This document shows positions 1 to 7,834 of a stretch of 17,875 nucleotides of DNA, one piece after another. Under the pieces are notes generated by a model. That model saw nothing but the letters and a program-made list of their open reading frames with translations. It had not been told where the DNA came from and did no database searches. How positions within the stretch are numbered: position 1 is the stretch's first letter; every line of letters begins with the position of its first letter. This stretch comes from SIG440 sp045596485 (GTDB taxonomy: Bacteria > Bacillota > Clostridia > Monoglobales > Monoglobaceae), in the NCBI GenBank assembly GCA_045596485.1, contig JAZOCL010000082.1, forward strand, positions 1 through 17,875. The letters run 5' to 3'. A program made the translations under genes and the position numbers.

Positions 1-590
1 CCTACAAGAAGCGGGTTGAGGAGAAAATAGCTTTGAGTCAGCAAAAAACAGAACGTATGGAGAAGGAAAAAAACAGAATTCACGAGCAGGGAACGGTTTT
101 AAAAAATCTGAAACGTCTTTTGTCTCTCGCTTCAATTCTTGGAGATGTTCATCGGAGAAAGCGACAGCACAAGGATTTGAAACCCCAGAATATAATTCTG
201 CAGAACCTTGGCAACAGAGAAAAGCTCCGCCTCATTGACTTTGGACTTTCGGCTGCGGCGGTGGTCAGAGGAACAGGAACACCGGGCTATCAGGCGCCCG
301 AACAGTGCGAAATGTATCGTGGTGTTGCCGATGACTCAAGAGTTGACGTGTTCACCTTCGGGCTGATTATGTATGAGCTTCTTTGCGGAAAAAAGCTTGA
401 GCTGGGAAGGCATCTGATACCCGATGCAAGCGACGTTAAATGGCAGAGTATTCCTGAGATAGATAATCCAAGCGTTCCAAAGGCGGCAAATGATATTTTG
501 AAGAAATGTCTTGCATTCTGTCCAAAGGAAAGATTTGCAAACGGAGGAGAAATTGAATGTCAGATCAGAAAAATAATCCCCAGAAGATAA
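1..590 (+). CDS. Eukaryotic-like Ser/Thr protein kinase, C-terminal part (5' truncated by window edge)
   Basis: Probably phosphorylates Ser/Thr on protein substrates. The reading frame is open from nt 3 without a stop, so the TTG at 33 is not the true start: the N-lobe (glycine loop, VAIK lysine, helix C) lies before the window. Visible motifs are the catalytic loop HKDLKPQN (nt 168-191), the metal-binding DFG (nt 237-245) and APE (nt 294-302), followed by a complete C-lobe that ends in the usual CL-x-x-x-P-x-x-R-F region. HRD reads HKD, but the catalytic Asp, the Lys and the Asn are intact, so the enzyme is probably active. A charged, Lys/Glu-rich stretch of about 30 residues sits before helix E, longer than usual at this place. 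The stop overlaps the next small gene by 34 nt, and an SF1 helicase follows, so this is the upstream part of an operon. The kinase fold is certain; its substrate is unknown. Confidence 0.9.
   Translation, partial: YKKRVEEKIALSQQKTERMEKEKNRIHEQGTVLKNLKRLLSLASILGDVHRRKRQHKDLKPQNIILQNLGNREKLRLIDFGLSAAAVVRGTGTPGYQAPEQCEMYRGVADDSRVDVFTFGLIMYELLCGKKLELGRHLIPDASDVKWQSIPEIDNPSVPKAANDILKKCLAFCPKERFANGGEIECQIRKIIPRR
543..549 (+). promoter_or_regulatory. Shine-Dalgarno of the 49-aa small gene
   Basis: GGAGGAG lies 7 nt before the ATG at 557, inside the kinase coding sequence. It is the main reason for calling the small overlapping reading frame a gene. Confidence 0.65.
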
Positions 591-706
591 TCGGAAGCTA
601 TATAGACGAGACTGACGAAAAATATCTGGAGCTTAAAAAAGATGAGCTTGAAAAACTGAAACAGCTCCCCGAAAGAAGGGACGAAAACATATGGGACAAA
701 ATTTAA
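557..706 (+). CDS. Small charged protein, 49 aa, between kinase and helicase
   Basis: I do not recognise this protein. The ATG at 557 follows a strong GGAGGAG at 7 nt spacing, and the frame ends with TAA at 704-706. It overlaps the kinase end by 34 nt and the helicase start by 16 nt, which suggests translational coupling along the operon. The product begins MSDQKNNPQKIIGSYIDE and continues as a very charged Lys/Glu/Leu segment expected to be helical (residues about 20-40), with no cysteines, signal peptide or membrane segment. A role as an adaptor, or as a substrate of the kinase, is inference only. Without this gene there would be a 100-nt gap in an operon whose other genes all overlap or abut, which supports it being real. 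Confidence 0.65.
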   Translation: MSDQKNNPQKIIGSYIDETDEKYLELKKDELEKLKQLPERRDENIWDKI

Positions 707-3700
707 GCCGAAGGTTTGACCTTCTTGAAAATGTTTGGCTGGATGCATCCTGCCCGGTTGTTGTTTTTATACATCATAATACCTATGCAAATGCTGAAGG
801 TATTGAAATCATAAAAAAAGAGCTGCTAAATGCAAAAATTCTCGAGATAAGCAACGTAAAAGAGCTTGAAGGAAACATTGTCTTCAAAATGTTTATCAAA
901 GGCTACTTTGTTAATTGCAGACTCAATACAAGGTATTATAACCTGATTATAACAAGCACCCGACGTGCAACAGCAGGCAAAAAAATTGAATTTATTGAGA
1001 GCCACCGAAGGATAATTAACGTTGAGGAACACGGTGTTATCTTTTCGATTCACGATGAAGACGTAAGGGAGCATATTGTTGAACCTCTTGACAAGGCAAA
1101 TAAAATGAAGCTTCAGTACGGTCTTACCTTCAATGACAATATGCCTGCCGAAGCATTTAAGGAGCTCTCGGATTATATCTGTGCAGAAGCAAAAGAAAAA
1201 ACTGTTATAGAAGCAAAGCACTTTGATGAAAAGTATCTGAAAACAGTATCAGACTTTGCAAGTCTTGAATATCAGGCAGAGCAGGCAGATATTGATGAGG
1301 CTTTTGGTATTACATATATTTCGCGAAGGTCGGTGAAAATTGCCGGCGATAACAGCCAGAAGTATATCTATGAATTCATATGCCCGTATTTTGATACCGA
1401 GGACTATCCTCCGGGAACCGAAATTGCCATTACCTGTGAGGGTTCTTCGGAAAAGAAGAGAGCCTTTGGCTCCATTGTGAATATCGAAGATGACGCTGGG
1501 GAAGATGAACAGAAAAAGGTGACAGTAACCTTCAAAAATCAGTTCAGCGACGAAGAAATTCCAATGTCGGGCGGAGAAATTAAAAAGGTTGCCAATACTT
1601 GCCAGAAGAATGTTCGCGACAGGGTTGTTGCTGCCTTTCGTGAAAAGAGCGTCAGAGCCGAATATATGTATGAAACCTTTAATGACCCGACGGTATTTCC
1701 CACAAAGGGCTTTGACACAAGCATTGATATGAAGCCTATTTATGCGGATATGAAAAAGCGTGGTATTCTCAGCAACGAGAAACAGTGTGAAGCCATAAGA
1801 AAGGGTATTCAGACCAAGGATATAGCGCTGGTGCTGGGTCCTCCGGGAACAGGAAAGACAACGGTAATTGTTGAATGGGCTCTTTATTATATAAAACAGA
1901 AAAAAAGGATTCTTATTTCTTCAAAGAACAACAAGGCTGTTGACAATGTTTTTGAGAGAATTGTGGAACTCAAAGAGGATGAAGCGTTTCTCAGAGAGCA
2001 TCCTGAATTTGCATCACTCGGTATGCTCCGAATCGGAAACGTTGATAAAATTCAGCAGCGTGTGAGGGATTATCTTCCTGAAAATCAGCATGATGCCATT
2101 CAAACCCGAATTTTGGGAGCTGCGGCAAAATGGGATGAAAAGCTTTTGCACGACACACAGGCTGTGGAGGAAGCAATCAAATGCTTGAACCGCGAACGGG
2201 ATAATTTGATGAAGTTTTTTGAGTCCCAGAGGCAAATGGAGAATATTTATAAGCAAGTCAGGGCAAAAGCTCTTGAACTGATTTCGCTTGACCGAAAGCT
2301 TGAAAAGCTGAAGGCTGACCATATGGTAATGGTTGAACAGGCTGCCGAAAAGAAAATTTATCTTGAAGAAAATGCAAAAAAGAATTTTCTGCTGAGATTA
2401 ATAAGAAAAAGAGCTACAGCGCTTATTGAAAAAGAATATGAAGAGCTGACCAATAAAATCAAGAACATAAACGAAAAACAGTATGACGAATATATCAGGC
2501 AGTATAATCAGGCGGCTCAGGAGCTTATATCGACGCTGAAAAGCGAAAAACTTGCAGGGCTCAAAAAAATATGCAGCTCTCTTGAAGCGGAGCTTTCCCA
2601 AAATCTTGTGATAGAGATTAAGCCTCAGATGCCCTTTGATCCGATTTCATATTCCTTCAGCAAGGACGAAGAAGCTTACGCAAAATTTAAATTGAAGCTG
2701 GATGAGTTTGACAGAAGAATTTATGATATAAAAGCTACTATGACAGAGTGGAGGAATGCTGTTTCGGATAAGAATAATTCGGTTCTTTCAAGCATTCTTA
2801 TAAGCAACGCATCAGTTGTTGGTGCTACCTGCATCGGTATAAACTCAAACCGCAGATTTGTCAATGTTGATTTTGACGTTGCCATAATTGACGAAGCAGG
2901 TCAGATTCAAATTCACGACGCTATTGTACCTATGTCCAGAGCCGAAAAGACTCTTATGCTGGGGGATTATCTGCAGATACCGCCCAATGTCAACGAAGAG
3001 CTGAGAACCATGTGTGTGGCGGCACACTGCGATGTGACACTCCTTGAGCAAAGCTTTTTCGAATATCTTTACAATCAGAGCGGATTTCCGAGGGATAATA
3101 CGGTTATGCTGGACACTCAGTTCAGAATGCCGTCTCAGGTTGCAGATATTCTGTCCTATCAATTTTACAGCGGGAATTATAAATCTGCAGATTTCAAGAA
3201 GGGTATGAAATCTCTTTGCCCCGAAGTATTCAAAAGTCCGCTTGTTATTGTTGATACGTCAGACTCCGAAAAGAGACGTGAACGTGTTGACGGACCCAAT
3301 AAGTATAATCCTTATGAAGCAGAGATGATTGTAAAGCTGCTTGAAAAGCTGGGCTTCGGAACCGACAGCCTTCAGATTGAGCTTGAGGATATAGGAATTA
3401 TTGCACCCTTGAAACGGCAAAAGACTGCCATTCAGGAGGCAGTAAAAAAACGCTTCCCCTATTTGTCAAAGGCGCAGATTGAAGCAATGATAGCAACCCT
3501 TGACAGCTTTCAGGGTCAGGAAAGGTCGCTGATTGTTTACAGCTGTACCCGAAGCAACACCAGAAATCAGATTGGCTTTCTTACAGAGCTGCGCAGGCTC
3601 AATGTTGCTCTTTCAAGATGCAAAAAGCAGATTGTAATTATTGGCGATTTTGATTTTCTTACTACCTGTACCGACAATCCTAATGAAGAATTTGGATTTG

Positions 3701-3975
3701 TTGATGAGGATGAAGAACCGGATGTAATTGAGGTTTCTGCAGAGGTTGAAGCAGAGGATGACAGCGATGATGGAAGCGATTTTGGTCTGTTTGGTCTGGG
3801 AAAGAAGGTTGCATCTCAGCAAAAATCAAATGATAAGCCAAAGCCAACACAGAGTGAACCAAGCCTTGCATTGACCAGAACCACAAAGAGATTTTCTGAG
3901 TTTATGAAATACCTGCTTGACGATGTGAAGAAGGGTCACGGAGAATATATCAAATCAAAGGATTTTGGAGCGTAA
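691..3975 (+). CDS. Superfamily 1 DNA/RNA helicase (DNA2/NAM7-like, AAA_11/AAA_12 type)
   Basis: ATP-dependent nucleic-acid helicase or translocase of 1094 aa. Motifs in order: Walker A GPPGTGKTT (residues 383-391), Walker B IIDEAGQ (732-738), motif III GDYLQIPP (758-765), motif IV QFRM (810-813), motif V DSFQGQE (938-944) and motif VI LNVALSR (970-976). All catalytic residues, including both arginines, are present. Residues 1-350 have no recognised domain; they appear to include a beta-rich stretch near 210-300. A long coiled-coil-like insert (about 485-695) separates Walker A from Walker B. After motif VI comes an acidic low-complexity tail (about 1005-1033) and a basic C-terminal segment. 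The ATG at 691 has only a modest AAGGG upstream and overlaps the previous small gene, so it is probably translationally coupled. The next gene begins 2 nt after the stop. The family is certain; the biological role (RNA or DNA, defence, repair or stress) is not known. Confidence 0.92.
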   Translation: MGQNLSRRFDLLENVWLDASCPVVVFIHHNTYANAEGIEIIKKELLNAKILEISNVKELEGNIVFKMFIKGYFVNCRLNTRYYNLIITSTRRATAGKKIEFIESHRRIINVEEHGVIFSIHDEDVREHIVEPLDKANKMKLQYGLTFNDNMPAEAFKELSDYICAEAKEKTVIEAKHFDEKYLKTVSDFASLEYQAEQADIDEAFGITYISRRSVKIAGDNSQKYIYEFICPYFDTEDYPPGTEIAITCEGSSEKKRAFGSIVNIEDDAGEDEQKKVTVTFKNQFSDEEIPMSGGEIKKVANTCQKNVRDRVVAAFREKSVRAEYMYETFNDPTVFPTKGFDTSIDMKPIYADMKKRGILSNEKQCEAIRKGIQTKDIALVLGPPGTGKTTVIVEWALYYIKQKKRILISSKNNKAVDNVFERIVELKEDEAFLREHPEFASLGMLRIGNVDKIQQRVRDYLPENQHDAIQTRILGAAAKWDEKLLHDTQAVEEAIKCLNRERDNLMKFFESQRQMENIYKQVRAKALELISLDRKLEKLKADHMVMVEQAAEKKIYLEENAKKNFLLRLIRKRATALIEKEYEELTNKIKNINEKQYDEYIRQYNQAAQELISTLKSEKLAGLKKICSSLEAELSQNLVIEIKPQMPFDPISYSFSKDEEAYAKFKLKLDEFDRRIYDIKATMTEWRNAVSDKNNSVLSSILISNASVVGATCIGINSNRRFVNVDFDVAIIDEAGQIQIHDAIVPMSRAEKTLMLGDYLQIPPNVNEELRTMCVAAHCDVTLLEQSFFEYLYNQSGFPRDNTVMLDTQFRMPSQVADILSYQFYSGNYKSADFKKGMKSLCPEVFKSPLVIVDTSDSEKRRERVDGPNKYNPYEAEMIVKLLEKLGFGTDSLQIELEDIGIIAPLKRQKTAIQEAVKKRFPYLSKAQIEAMIATLDSFQGQERSLIVYSCTRSNTRNQIGFLTELRRLNVALSRCKKQIVIIGDFDFLTTCTDNPNEEFGFVDEDEEPDVIEVSAEVEAEDDSDDGSDFGLFGLGKKVASQQKSNDKPKPTQSEPSLALTRTTKRFSEFMKYLLDDVKKGHGEYIKSKDFGA

Positions 3976-3977
3976 TT

Positions 3978-5069
3978 ATGGGAAATCAGACAGATAATCA
4001 ACACGAATACAGCTTTCTATACCTAAAAAAGCCTCAGTCTCAGCTGGCGAGATGGACAAGAAAGAACAAAGGGCTTCAGGAATTTGGAAAAATGGAGTAC
4101 TTTGCAGGTATTCTTTGTCCTGTATCTACGGCAAATGTAGAGGTTTTTGAGCGAACGAGAGCAGAATACGACACCATTGAGTTTGTGATTTTGAAGCTGT
4201 TTGCATCGGGACTTCAGTCTGTGGAGATTCTTTCTTCAATTACGGGGCTTGAAAAAGAAATGGTGAAGAATGTTCTGAGTGTTCTGGAGAATACATATCA
4301 CCATATTAGCGGAACGCAGCTTACCGATGAGGGTAGGCAGTCTCTTAATGACGGAAAAAATATTCAATGCTACAAAACAACCAAGCAGGTTCAGTTTGAA
4401 GCAATAACAGGAACGGTACTTCTACCGGTTCTGTTTCAGTCTATGTCGGGAATCGAGGCGTATTATTTTACACGCAATCAGGAGTCAGTCCGCCGAATAT
4501 TGCCAAAGCATTACATAGAGCGTGATGTCAGGGCTGACATAATGACAAACTTTGATCACCACAGAAAGCGCGGAACAATTGAGCGTAATGTCGAAAGCAT
4601 AATTGATGTTTCGGTTGAAGGTTGCACCTATACCGAGGCCTTTCTTGTGAAGTATGACTACCTGCCGCATCCATTTATTATCTTTCCAGTTCAGGGCTCA
4701 AAAAGCGTTACCTGGATGCCGGTTGCGGTTTCGGATTCAAGCGAAAAGGTGCTGAAAAAAGCGGGGTTTGAGTTTGATTATTATAACTTTGACCTTGTAG
4801 TTCGACCCGACAGCGAATTTGAACCGTTCGTGCAGCTTCAAAAGGAATATGGACTTGTTGTTTCGCACGAAAAGCTGGAAAAAACCTTTACTCTGGGCGA
4901 AAAAACCTTTGAGCTTTCATCGTCTGACAATGAGGCTGCGGAGCTCAAGGTTCATCCGCAAACAGGATTTACAACGGTCTTCTGCGTTGAAAAGGAACAG
5001 CCAAAGAACGAAACCGAAAAAAACAATGGCGGACTAACGAAGGAGGCGGAAAAAGATGTGGAACTGTAA
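3978..5069 (+). CDS. Uncharacterised protein with a winged-helix domain, 363 aa
   Basis: I cannot assign a family. The ATG at 3978 follows the helicase stop by 2 nt, with a GGAG just upstream inside the helicase gene. Residues about 64-125 look like a winged helix-turn-helix: a helix (EFVILKLFASG), a recognition-type pair (SVEILSSITGLEKEMVKNVL) and a wing ending in TDEGRQSL, as in MarR/PadR-like or PLD-associated wHTH domains. The rest (about 135-330) is mixed alpha/beta with aromatic-rich strands and no visible catalytic motif. The C-terminus is a charged, Glu/Lys-rich tail (about 335-363). There is no signal peptide or membrane segment, so it is likely cytosolic. It could bind nucleic acid together with the helicase or regulate the operon. 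Its last 14 nt overlap the next gene. Confidence 0.8.
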   Translation: MGNQTDNQHEYSFLYLKKPQSQLARWTRKNKGLQEFGKMEYFAGILCPVSTANVEVFERTRAEYDTIEFVILKLFASGLQSVEILSSITGLEKEMVKNVLSVLENTYHHISGTQLTDEGRQSLNDGKNIQCYKTTKQVQFEAITGTVLLPVLFQSMSGIEAYYFTRNQESVRRILPKHYIERDVRADIMTNFDHHRKRGTIERNVESIIDVSVEGCTYTEAFLVKYDYLPHPFIIFPVQGSKSVTWMPVAVSDSSEKVLKKAGFEFDYYNFDLVVRPDSEFEPFVQLQKEYGLVVSHEKLEKTFTLGEKTFELSSSDNEAAELKVHPQTGFTTVFCVEKEQPKNETEKNNGGLTKEAEKDVEL

Positions 5070-5646
5070 ATGCAAAACCGAAAATTTTGTGTCTTCGTCA
5101 GCTTGTGCTGTCTGCGGTGCTCCAATGCCGCAGTCTGAGCGCAACCGTATTTACAGAAAGCAGCTGAAGTACGCACAAAAGAAACAGCTTTACCTTTTGA
5201 CAAAGCCAATAACGGTTTTCCTCAGACAGTATCTCAAGTCAAAGGGCATTCCGACAGACGGCGTTCTTGATGCTCTATCTGCCATACTGCACGTTATATG
5301 GGATTTGGTAAAAAGATACCGCAAGGCATTCATTTCTGTTGTCGTAGTATTTGCAATAGTTGCAGGTATGAGGGGATTGACCTCTCTTGAAAACCGTTAT
5401 GTCCTGGAGCATACTCATAAAGAAAGTGCCATAAGGCGTGAAGCTTTTTCGGAGCATATGACACAAAAGCTTGAAACCCTGCCCCGGGTGGTTGAATATT
5501 TCAGGGATAATCCTGCCAACTCCCGAAATCAGGAATACCCTGAAAGGCTTAAAGAGAAAAAGGAGATTCTTGTCGAGAACGCAAGAAAAGCGGTGGCTAA
5601 GGCGGTTGAATTTGTGAAGGAGATAGGAGAGGAGATACAAAAATGA
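5056..5646 (+). CDS. RanBP2-type zinc finger membrane protein, 196 aa
   Basis: The ATG at 5056 has an excellent AAGGAGG at 5040-5046. The N-terminus matches the RanBP2-type zinc-finger spacing: W2, C4, C6, then three residues and N10, then six residues and C17, two residues and C20. The only departure is C-x-C in place of the usual C-x2-4-C. A basic linker follows, then one membrane-spanning segment (about residues 90-106, ending before GMRGLTSLENRY), and a charged helical C-terminal domain (about 110-196) rich in Lys/Glu. This suggests a single-pass protein with a zinc finger at one face and a helical domain at the other. RanBP2 fingers bind ubiquitin or RNA in eukaryotes; what it binds here is unknown. 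The TGA overlaps the next ATG as ATGA, so translation is coupled. Confidence 0.82.
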   Translation: MWNCKCKTENFVSSSACAVCGAPMPQSERNRIYRKQLKYAQKKQLYLLTKPITVFLRQYLKSKGIPTDGVLDALSAILHVIWDLVKRYRKAFISVVVVFAIVAGMRGLTSLENRYVLEHTHKESAIRREAFSEHMTQKLETLPRVVEYFRDNPANSRNQEYPERLKEKKEILVENARKAVAKAVEFVKEIGEEIQK

Positions 5647-6074
5647 CAAATATATTAAAGCTTTCGTTGGTTATTGTGAATATTGCCCTGAGTCTGGGAA
5701 TGTTTTTTATAGCCGTTCGTTCTATGAAAAACGATCATCTTGCACGCAGGGATGATTCGGGCTACAGCATTGCAAGCTACAAATCCTTTTTCAACAAATG
5801 TGTTGGAGTGGGAATTGTGGTCAAGTTCTTTTATTGGCTTGTGATACCTGATGTAAACAGCATTGTTTCATATATGATAATGTTTGATATGGCAATGTGT
5901 GTGTTGATTATTGCTGCAGCGTTTTTATTTATGCTGCCGCTGCATTTGATAAAGAAGGATAAATTTGTAAAATGTTCGGTGGCAAGCTCGGTTTTGTGGA
6001 TTATAAGAGCGGCAGTTGCTGTTCTTGCTTACTGTATCTTGGCATACTTCATTTCTGCCCCGGTGGTTATTTAA
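5643..6074 (+). CDS. Small integral membrane protein with four predicted segments, 143 aa
   Basis: I do not recognise a family. Hydrophobic segments lie near residues 5-25, 53-68, 73-100 and 112-140, separated by short charged loops. The longest loop, after segment 1, is positively charged (KNDHLARRDD), which by the positive-inside rule would place it in the cytoplasm. The ATG overlaps the stop of the zinc-finger gene (ATGA). This is the last gene of the kinase-helicase operon, and a hairpin terminator starts 6 nt after its stop. Because the preceding gene also encodes a membrane anchor, the two may form a complex; that is inference from coupling only. Confidence 0.75.
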   Translation: MTNILKLSLVIVNIALSLGMFFIAVRSMKNDHLARRDDSGYSIASYKSFFNKCVGVGIVVKFFYWLVIPDVNSIVSYMIMFDMAMCVLIIAAAFLFMLPLHLIKKDKFVKCSVASSVLWIIRAAVAVLAYCILAYFISAPVVI

Positions 6075-6079
6075 AACAA

Positions 6080-6114
6080 AAAAACAATGCATCCGTTTTG
6101 GGTGCGTTGTTTTT
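6080..6114 (+). terminator. Intrinsic terminator of the kinase-helicase operon
   Basis: A 15-bp stem with two G-T wobbles (arms 6080-6094 and 6100-6114) and a 5-nt loop GTTTT. The descending arm ends in a T run. It lies 6 nt after the stop of the last operon gene. Confidence 0.85.
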
Positions 6115-6182
6115 ATAAGGTGATGCCGTTCATATGTACGGCGTTGAATTAAATTACGTAAAATAAAAACTTTATTAACTGA

Positions 6183-6214
6183 AAAAGCAAGCGAAAAAAT
6201 ATTCGCTTGCTTTT
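6183..6214. terminator. Bidirectional intrinsic terminator, mainly for spoIVA
   Basis: A perfect 13-bp stem (arms 6183-6195 and 6202-6214, core AGCAAGCGAA) with a 6-nt loop. Read on the - strand it follows the spoIVA stop by 12 nt and ends in TTTTT. On the + strand it also ends in TTTT and may back up the terminator at 6080. Confidence 0.85.
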
Positions 6215-6226
6215 CCCTTTATTATA

Positions 6227-7705
6227 TTAAAGAATAATACAGATAAGTCCGCCGCTGCCCTCGTTAATGATTTTCTGAAGAGTTTCCTGAAGCTTCATTT
6301 GTGCATCGTCGGGCATACGATAAAGCTTGTTGTGAAGACCCTCATTCACAAGCTCGTGGAGAGACTTGCCGAATATGTTTGACTCCCAAATCTTTTTTGG
6401 GTCAACCTCAAACTCGTTAAGAAGGTAGTGAACCAGCTCTTCAGACTGTTTTTCGGTTCCAACAATGGGGCTTACCTCAGTTTCTATATCTGCACGTATC
6501 ATATGTATTGATGGTGCAGATGCTTTAAGCCGAACACCAAAACGGCTACCCTGTTTCACAATTTCGGGCTCTTCCAGGGTCAGCTCGTCAATAGAGGGTG
6601 ACACAATTCCGTAGCCTTTGCGGTTTACCTCGTCAAGGGCAACTGCAACCTTGTCGTAGCGGCATTTCACAGAAGAAAGATCCTTCAAAAGATGCATAAG
6701 AGCCTCCTGGCTGTCTATGGCAAAGCCAGTCATTTCTTCGATGATTTTGTAATACAGAGCCTCGGGAAGCTGCAAATTCAGTCTTATGCTGCCATTAACC
6801 ATATTGATGTCTGAAATCACAGCATCGGTTATATATTCATTGTCAAGAAAGCTTTTTGCAAGACTCTTTGCGTCGGAGAGCTTCAGAGAGCCTGAAACTG
6901 TGTCGGTAATAAATTGCTGAAGCGCACTTTTCAGCCAGTGTCCCCGTTCAAGTGCGTCAGCCCATCCTGGAAGGGATATTCCTAGCTCGGTCACAGGGAA
7001 GGCAAGCAGAAGGCTTTCCATAATACTGTTTATGTCGTCAACAGAGAGCTCCATACAGTTTATGGGCAAAACCGTAGCCCCGTATTTTTCTTCAAGATAG
7101 GCTTTGTGTTCAATTGTGTTTTCTGAATAAGGATTGAGAGTGTTGAGAATAATAATAAAAGGCTTGCCCAAAGCTTTGAGCTCTTTCACAACCTGTTCTT
7201 CGGCAGGAATGTAATCCTCTTTGTCAATGTCGGTTATACTTCCGTCGGTGGTAACAACAATTCCCACGGTTGAATGCTCACAGATAACCTTTTTTGTACC
7301 GATTTCAGCGGCTTCAGCAAAGGGTATAGGATTCTGTGACCAGGGGGTCATCACCATACGGGGATTGTCGTTTTCGATGTATCCCAGGGCACTGTCAACA
7401 ATATAGCCAACACAGTCAATGAGACGGATGCGGAAGGAAGTGTTGTCCTCAAGACGGATTTCAACAGCTTCGTTGGGAATAAATTTCGGTTCGGTGGTCA
7501 TAATCATTCTGCCGCCTGCACTTTGGGGCAGTTCGTCCATTGCCCGTTCACGCTTGTGGTCGTTTTCGATGTTGGGAATCACCACAAGATTCATAAAGTT
7601 CTTTATGAAGGTGGATTTTCCTGTCCGCACGGGTCCAACCACGCCGAGGTATACGTCACCTCCCGAGCGTCGGGCAATGTCATTGTAGATGTTATATTCC
7701 AGCAT
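6227..7705 (-). CDS. spoIVA: Stage IV sporulation protein A, spore coat ATPase
   Basis: SpoIVA polymerises on the outer forespore membrane in the mother cell, using ATP, to make the base layer of the spore coat. The product is 492 aa, the same length as Bacillus subtilis SpoIVA. The Walker A is GPVRTGKST (residues 24-32, with the key Lys at 30), the paired sensor threonines are in MTTEPKF (T70, T71), and the C-terminus is the family hallmark INEGSGGL-x-x-IIL. The start is set at 7705 rather than at an in-frame ATG 18 codons upstream (7759), because AAGGAGG (7714-7720) sits 8 nt before it and the N-terminus then aligns with the family (x-IYNDIARRSGGDVYLG). It is monocistronic, with a candidate sigma-E promoter upstream and a terminator downstream. 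Its presence shows that the organism belongs to a sporulating lineage. Confidence 0.97.
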   Translation of the reverse strand: MLEYNIYNDIARRSGGDVYLGVVGPVRTGKSTFIKNFMNLVVIPNIENDHKRERAMDELPQSAGGRMIMTTEPKFIPNEAVEIRLEDNTSFRIRLIDCVGYIVDSALGYIENDNPRMVMTPWSQNPIPFAEAAEIGTKKVICEHSTVGIVVTTDGSITDIDKEDYIPAEEQVVKELKALGKPFIIILNTLNPYSENTIEHKAYLEEKYGATVLPINCMELSVDDINSIMESLLLAFPVTELGISLPGWADALERGHWLKSALQQFITDTVSGSLKLSDAKSLAKSFLDNEYITDAVISDINMVNGSIRLNLQLPEALYYKIIEEMTGFAIDSQEALMHLLKDLSSVKCRYDKVAVALDEVNRKGYGIVSPSIDELTLEEPEIVKQGSRFGVRLKASAPSIHMIRADIETEVSPIVGTEKQSEELVHYLLNEFEVDPKKIWESNIFGKSLHELVNEGLHNKLYRMPDDAQMKLQETLQKIINEGSGGLICIIL

Positions 7706-7713
7706 ACAGTATT

Positions 7714-7720
7714 CCTCCTT
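7714..7720 (-). promoter_or_regulatory. Shine-Dalgarno that fixes the spoIVA start
   Basis: AAGGAGG on the - strand, 8 nt upstream of the ATG at 7705. The alternative ATG at 7759 has no comparable site and would give an 18-residue extension unlike the family. Confidence 0.85.
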
Positions 7721-7748
7721 GGATATTTTGCCTGTTATTTTGTTACAA

Positions 7749-7777
7749 TACTTATGCACAAGCTGTTGCGTTTATGC
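7749..7777 (-). promoter_or_regulatory. Candidate sigma-E promoter of spoIVA
   Basis: On the - strand GCATAAA (7771-7777) is followed, after exactly 14 nt, by CATAAGTA (7749-7756). This resembles the mother-cell sigma-E pattern (a -35 with central ATA, a 14-bp spacer, a -10 beginning CATA), although the end of the -10 is imperfect. Transcription would start about 35-40 nt before the ATG. In B. subtilis spoIVA is known to be a sigma-E gene, so the match is expected. Confidence 0.6.
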
Positions 7778-7805
7778 AAAGAGCTGTTTTGAGCCCATAA
7801 TATCG

Positions 7806-7834
7806 TTGACAAAAGCGATGGAATGTGATAAATT
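7806..7834 (+). promoter_or_regulatory. Sigma-A type promoter of the HAD-lipid kinase-hydF operon
   Basis: A perfect -35 TTGACA (7806-7811), a 17-bp spacer, and TAAATT (7829-7834) preceded by an extended -10 TG (7826-7827). It lies 26 nt before the ATG at 7861, with ACGGAG between. The divergent spoIVA promoter is about 30 nt away. Confidence 0.7.

Noticed and set aside
33..590. TTG at 33 as the kinase start
   Set aside because: The frame is open to the window edge and the N-lobe is missing, so this is an internal codon of a longer gene.
6125..6142. Short GCCGT/ACGGC hairpin between the two terminators
   Set aside because: Only 5 bp with an 8-nt loop and no T run; no support as a functional element.
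7706..7759. Longer spoIVA start at 7759, adding 18 residues
   Set aside because: No good ribosome site at 7759; AAGGAGG is placed correctly for 7705 and the family N-terminus and length (492 aa) fit only that start. The putative sigma-E -10 also overlaps the upstream start.
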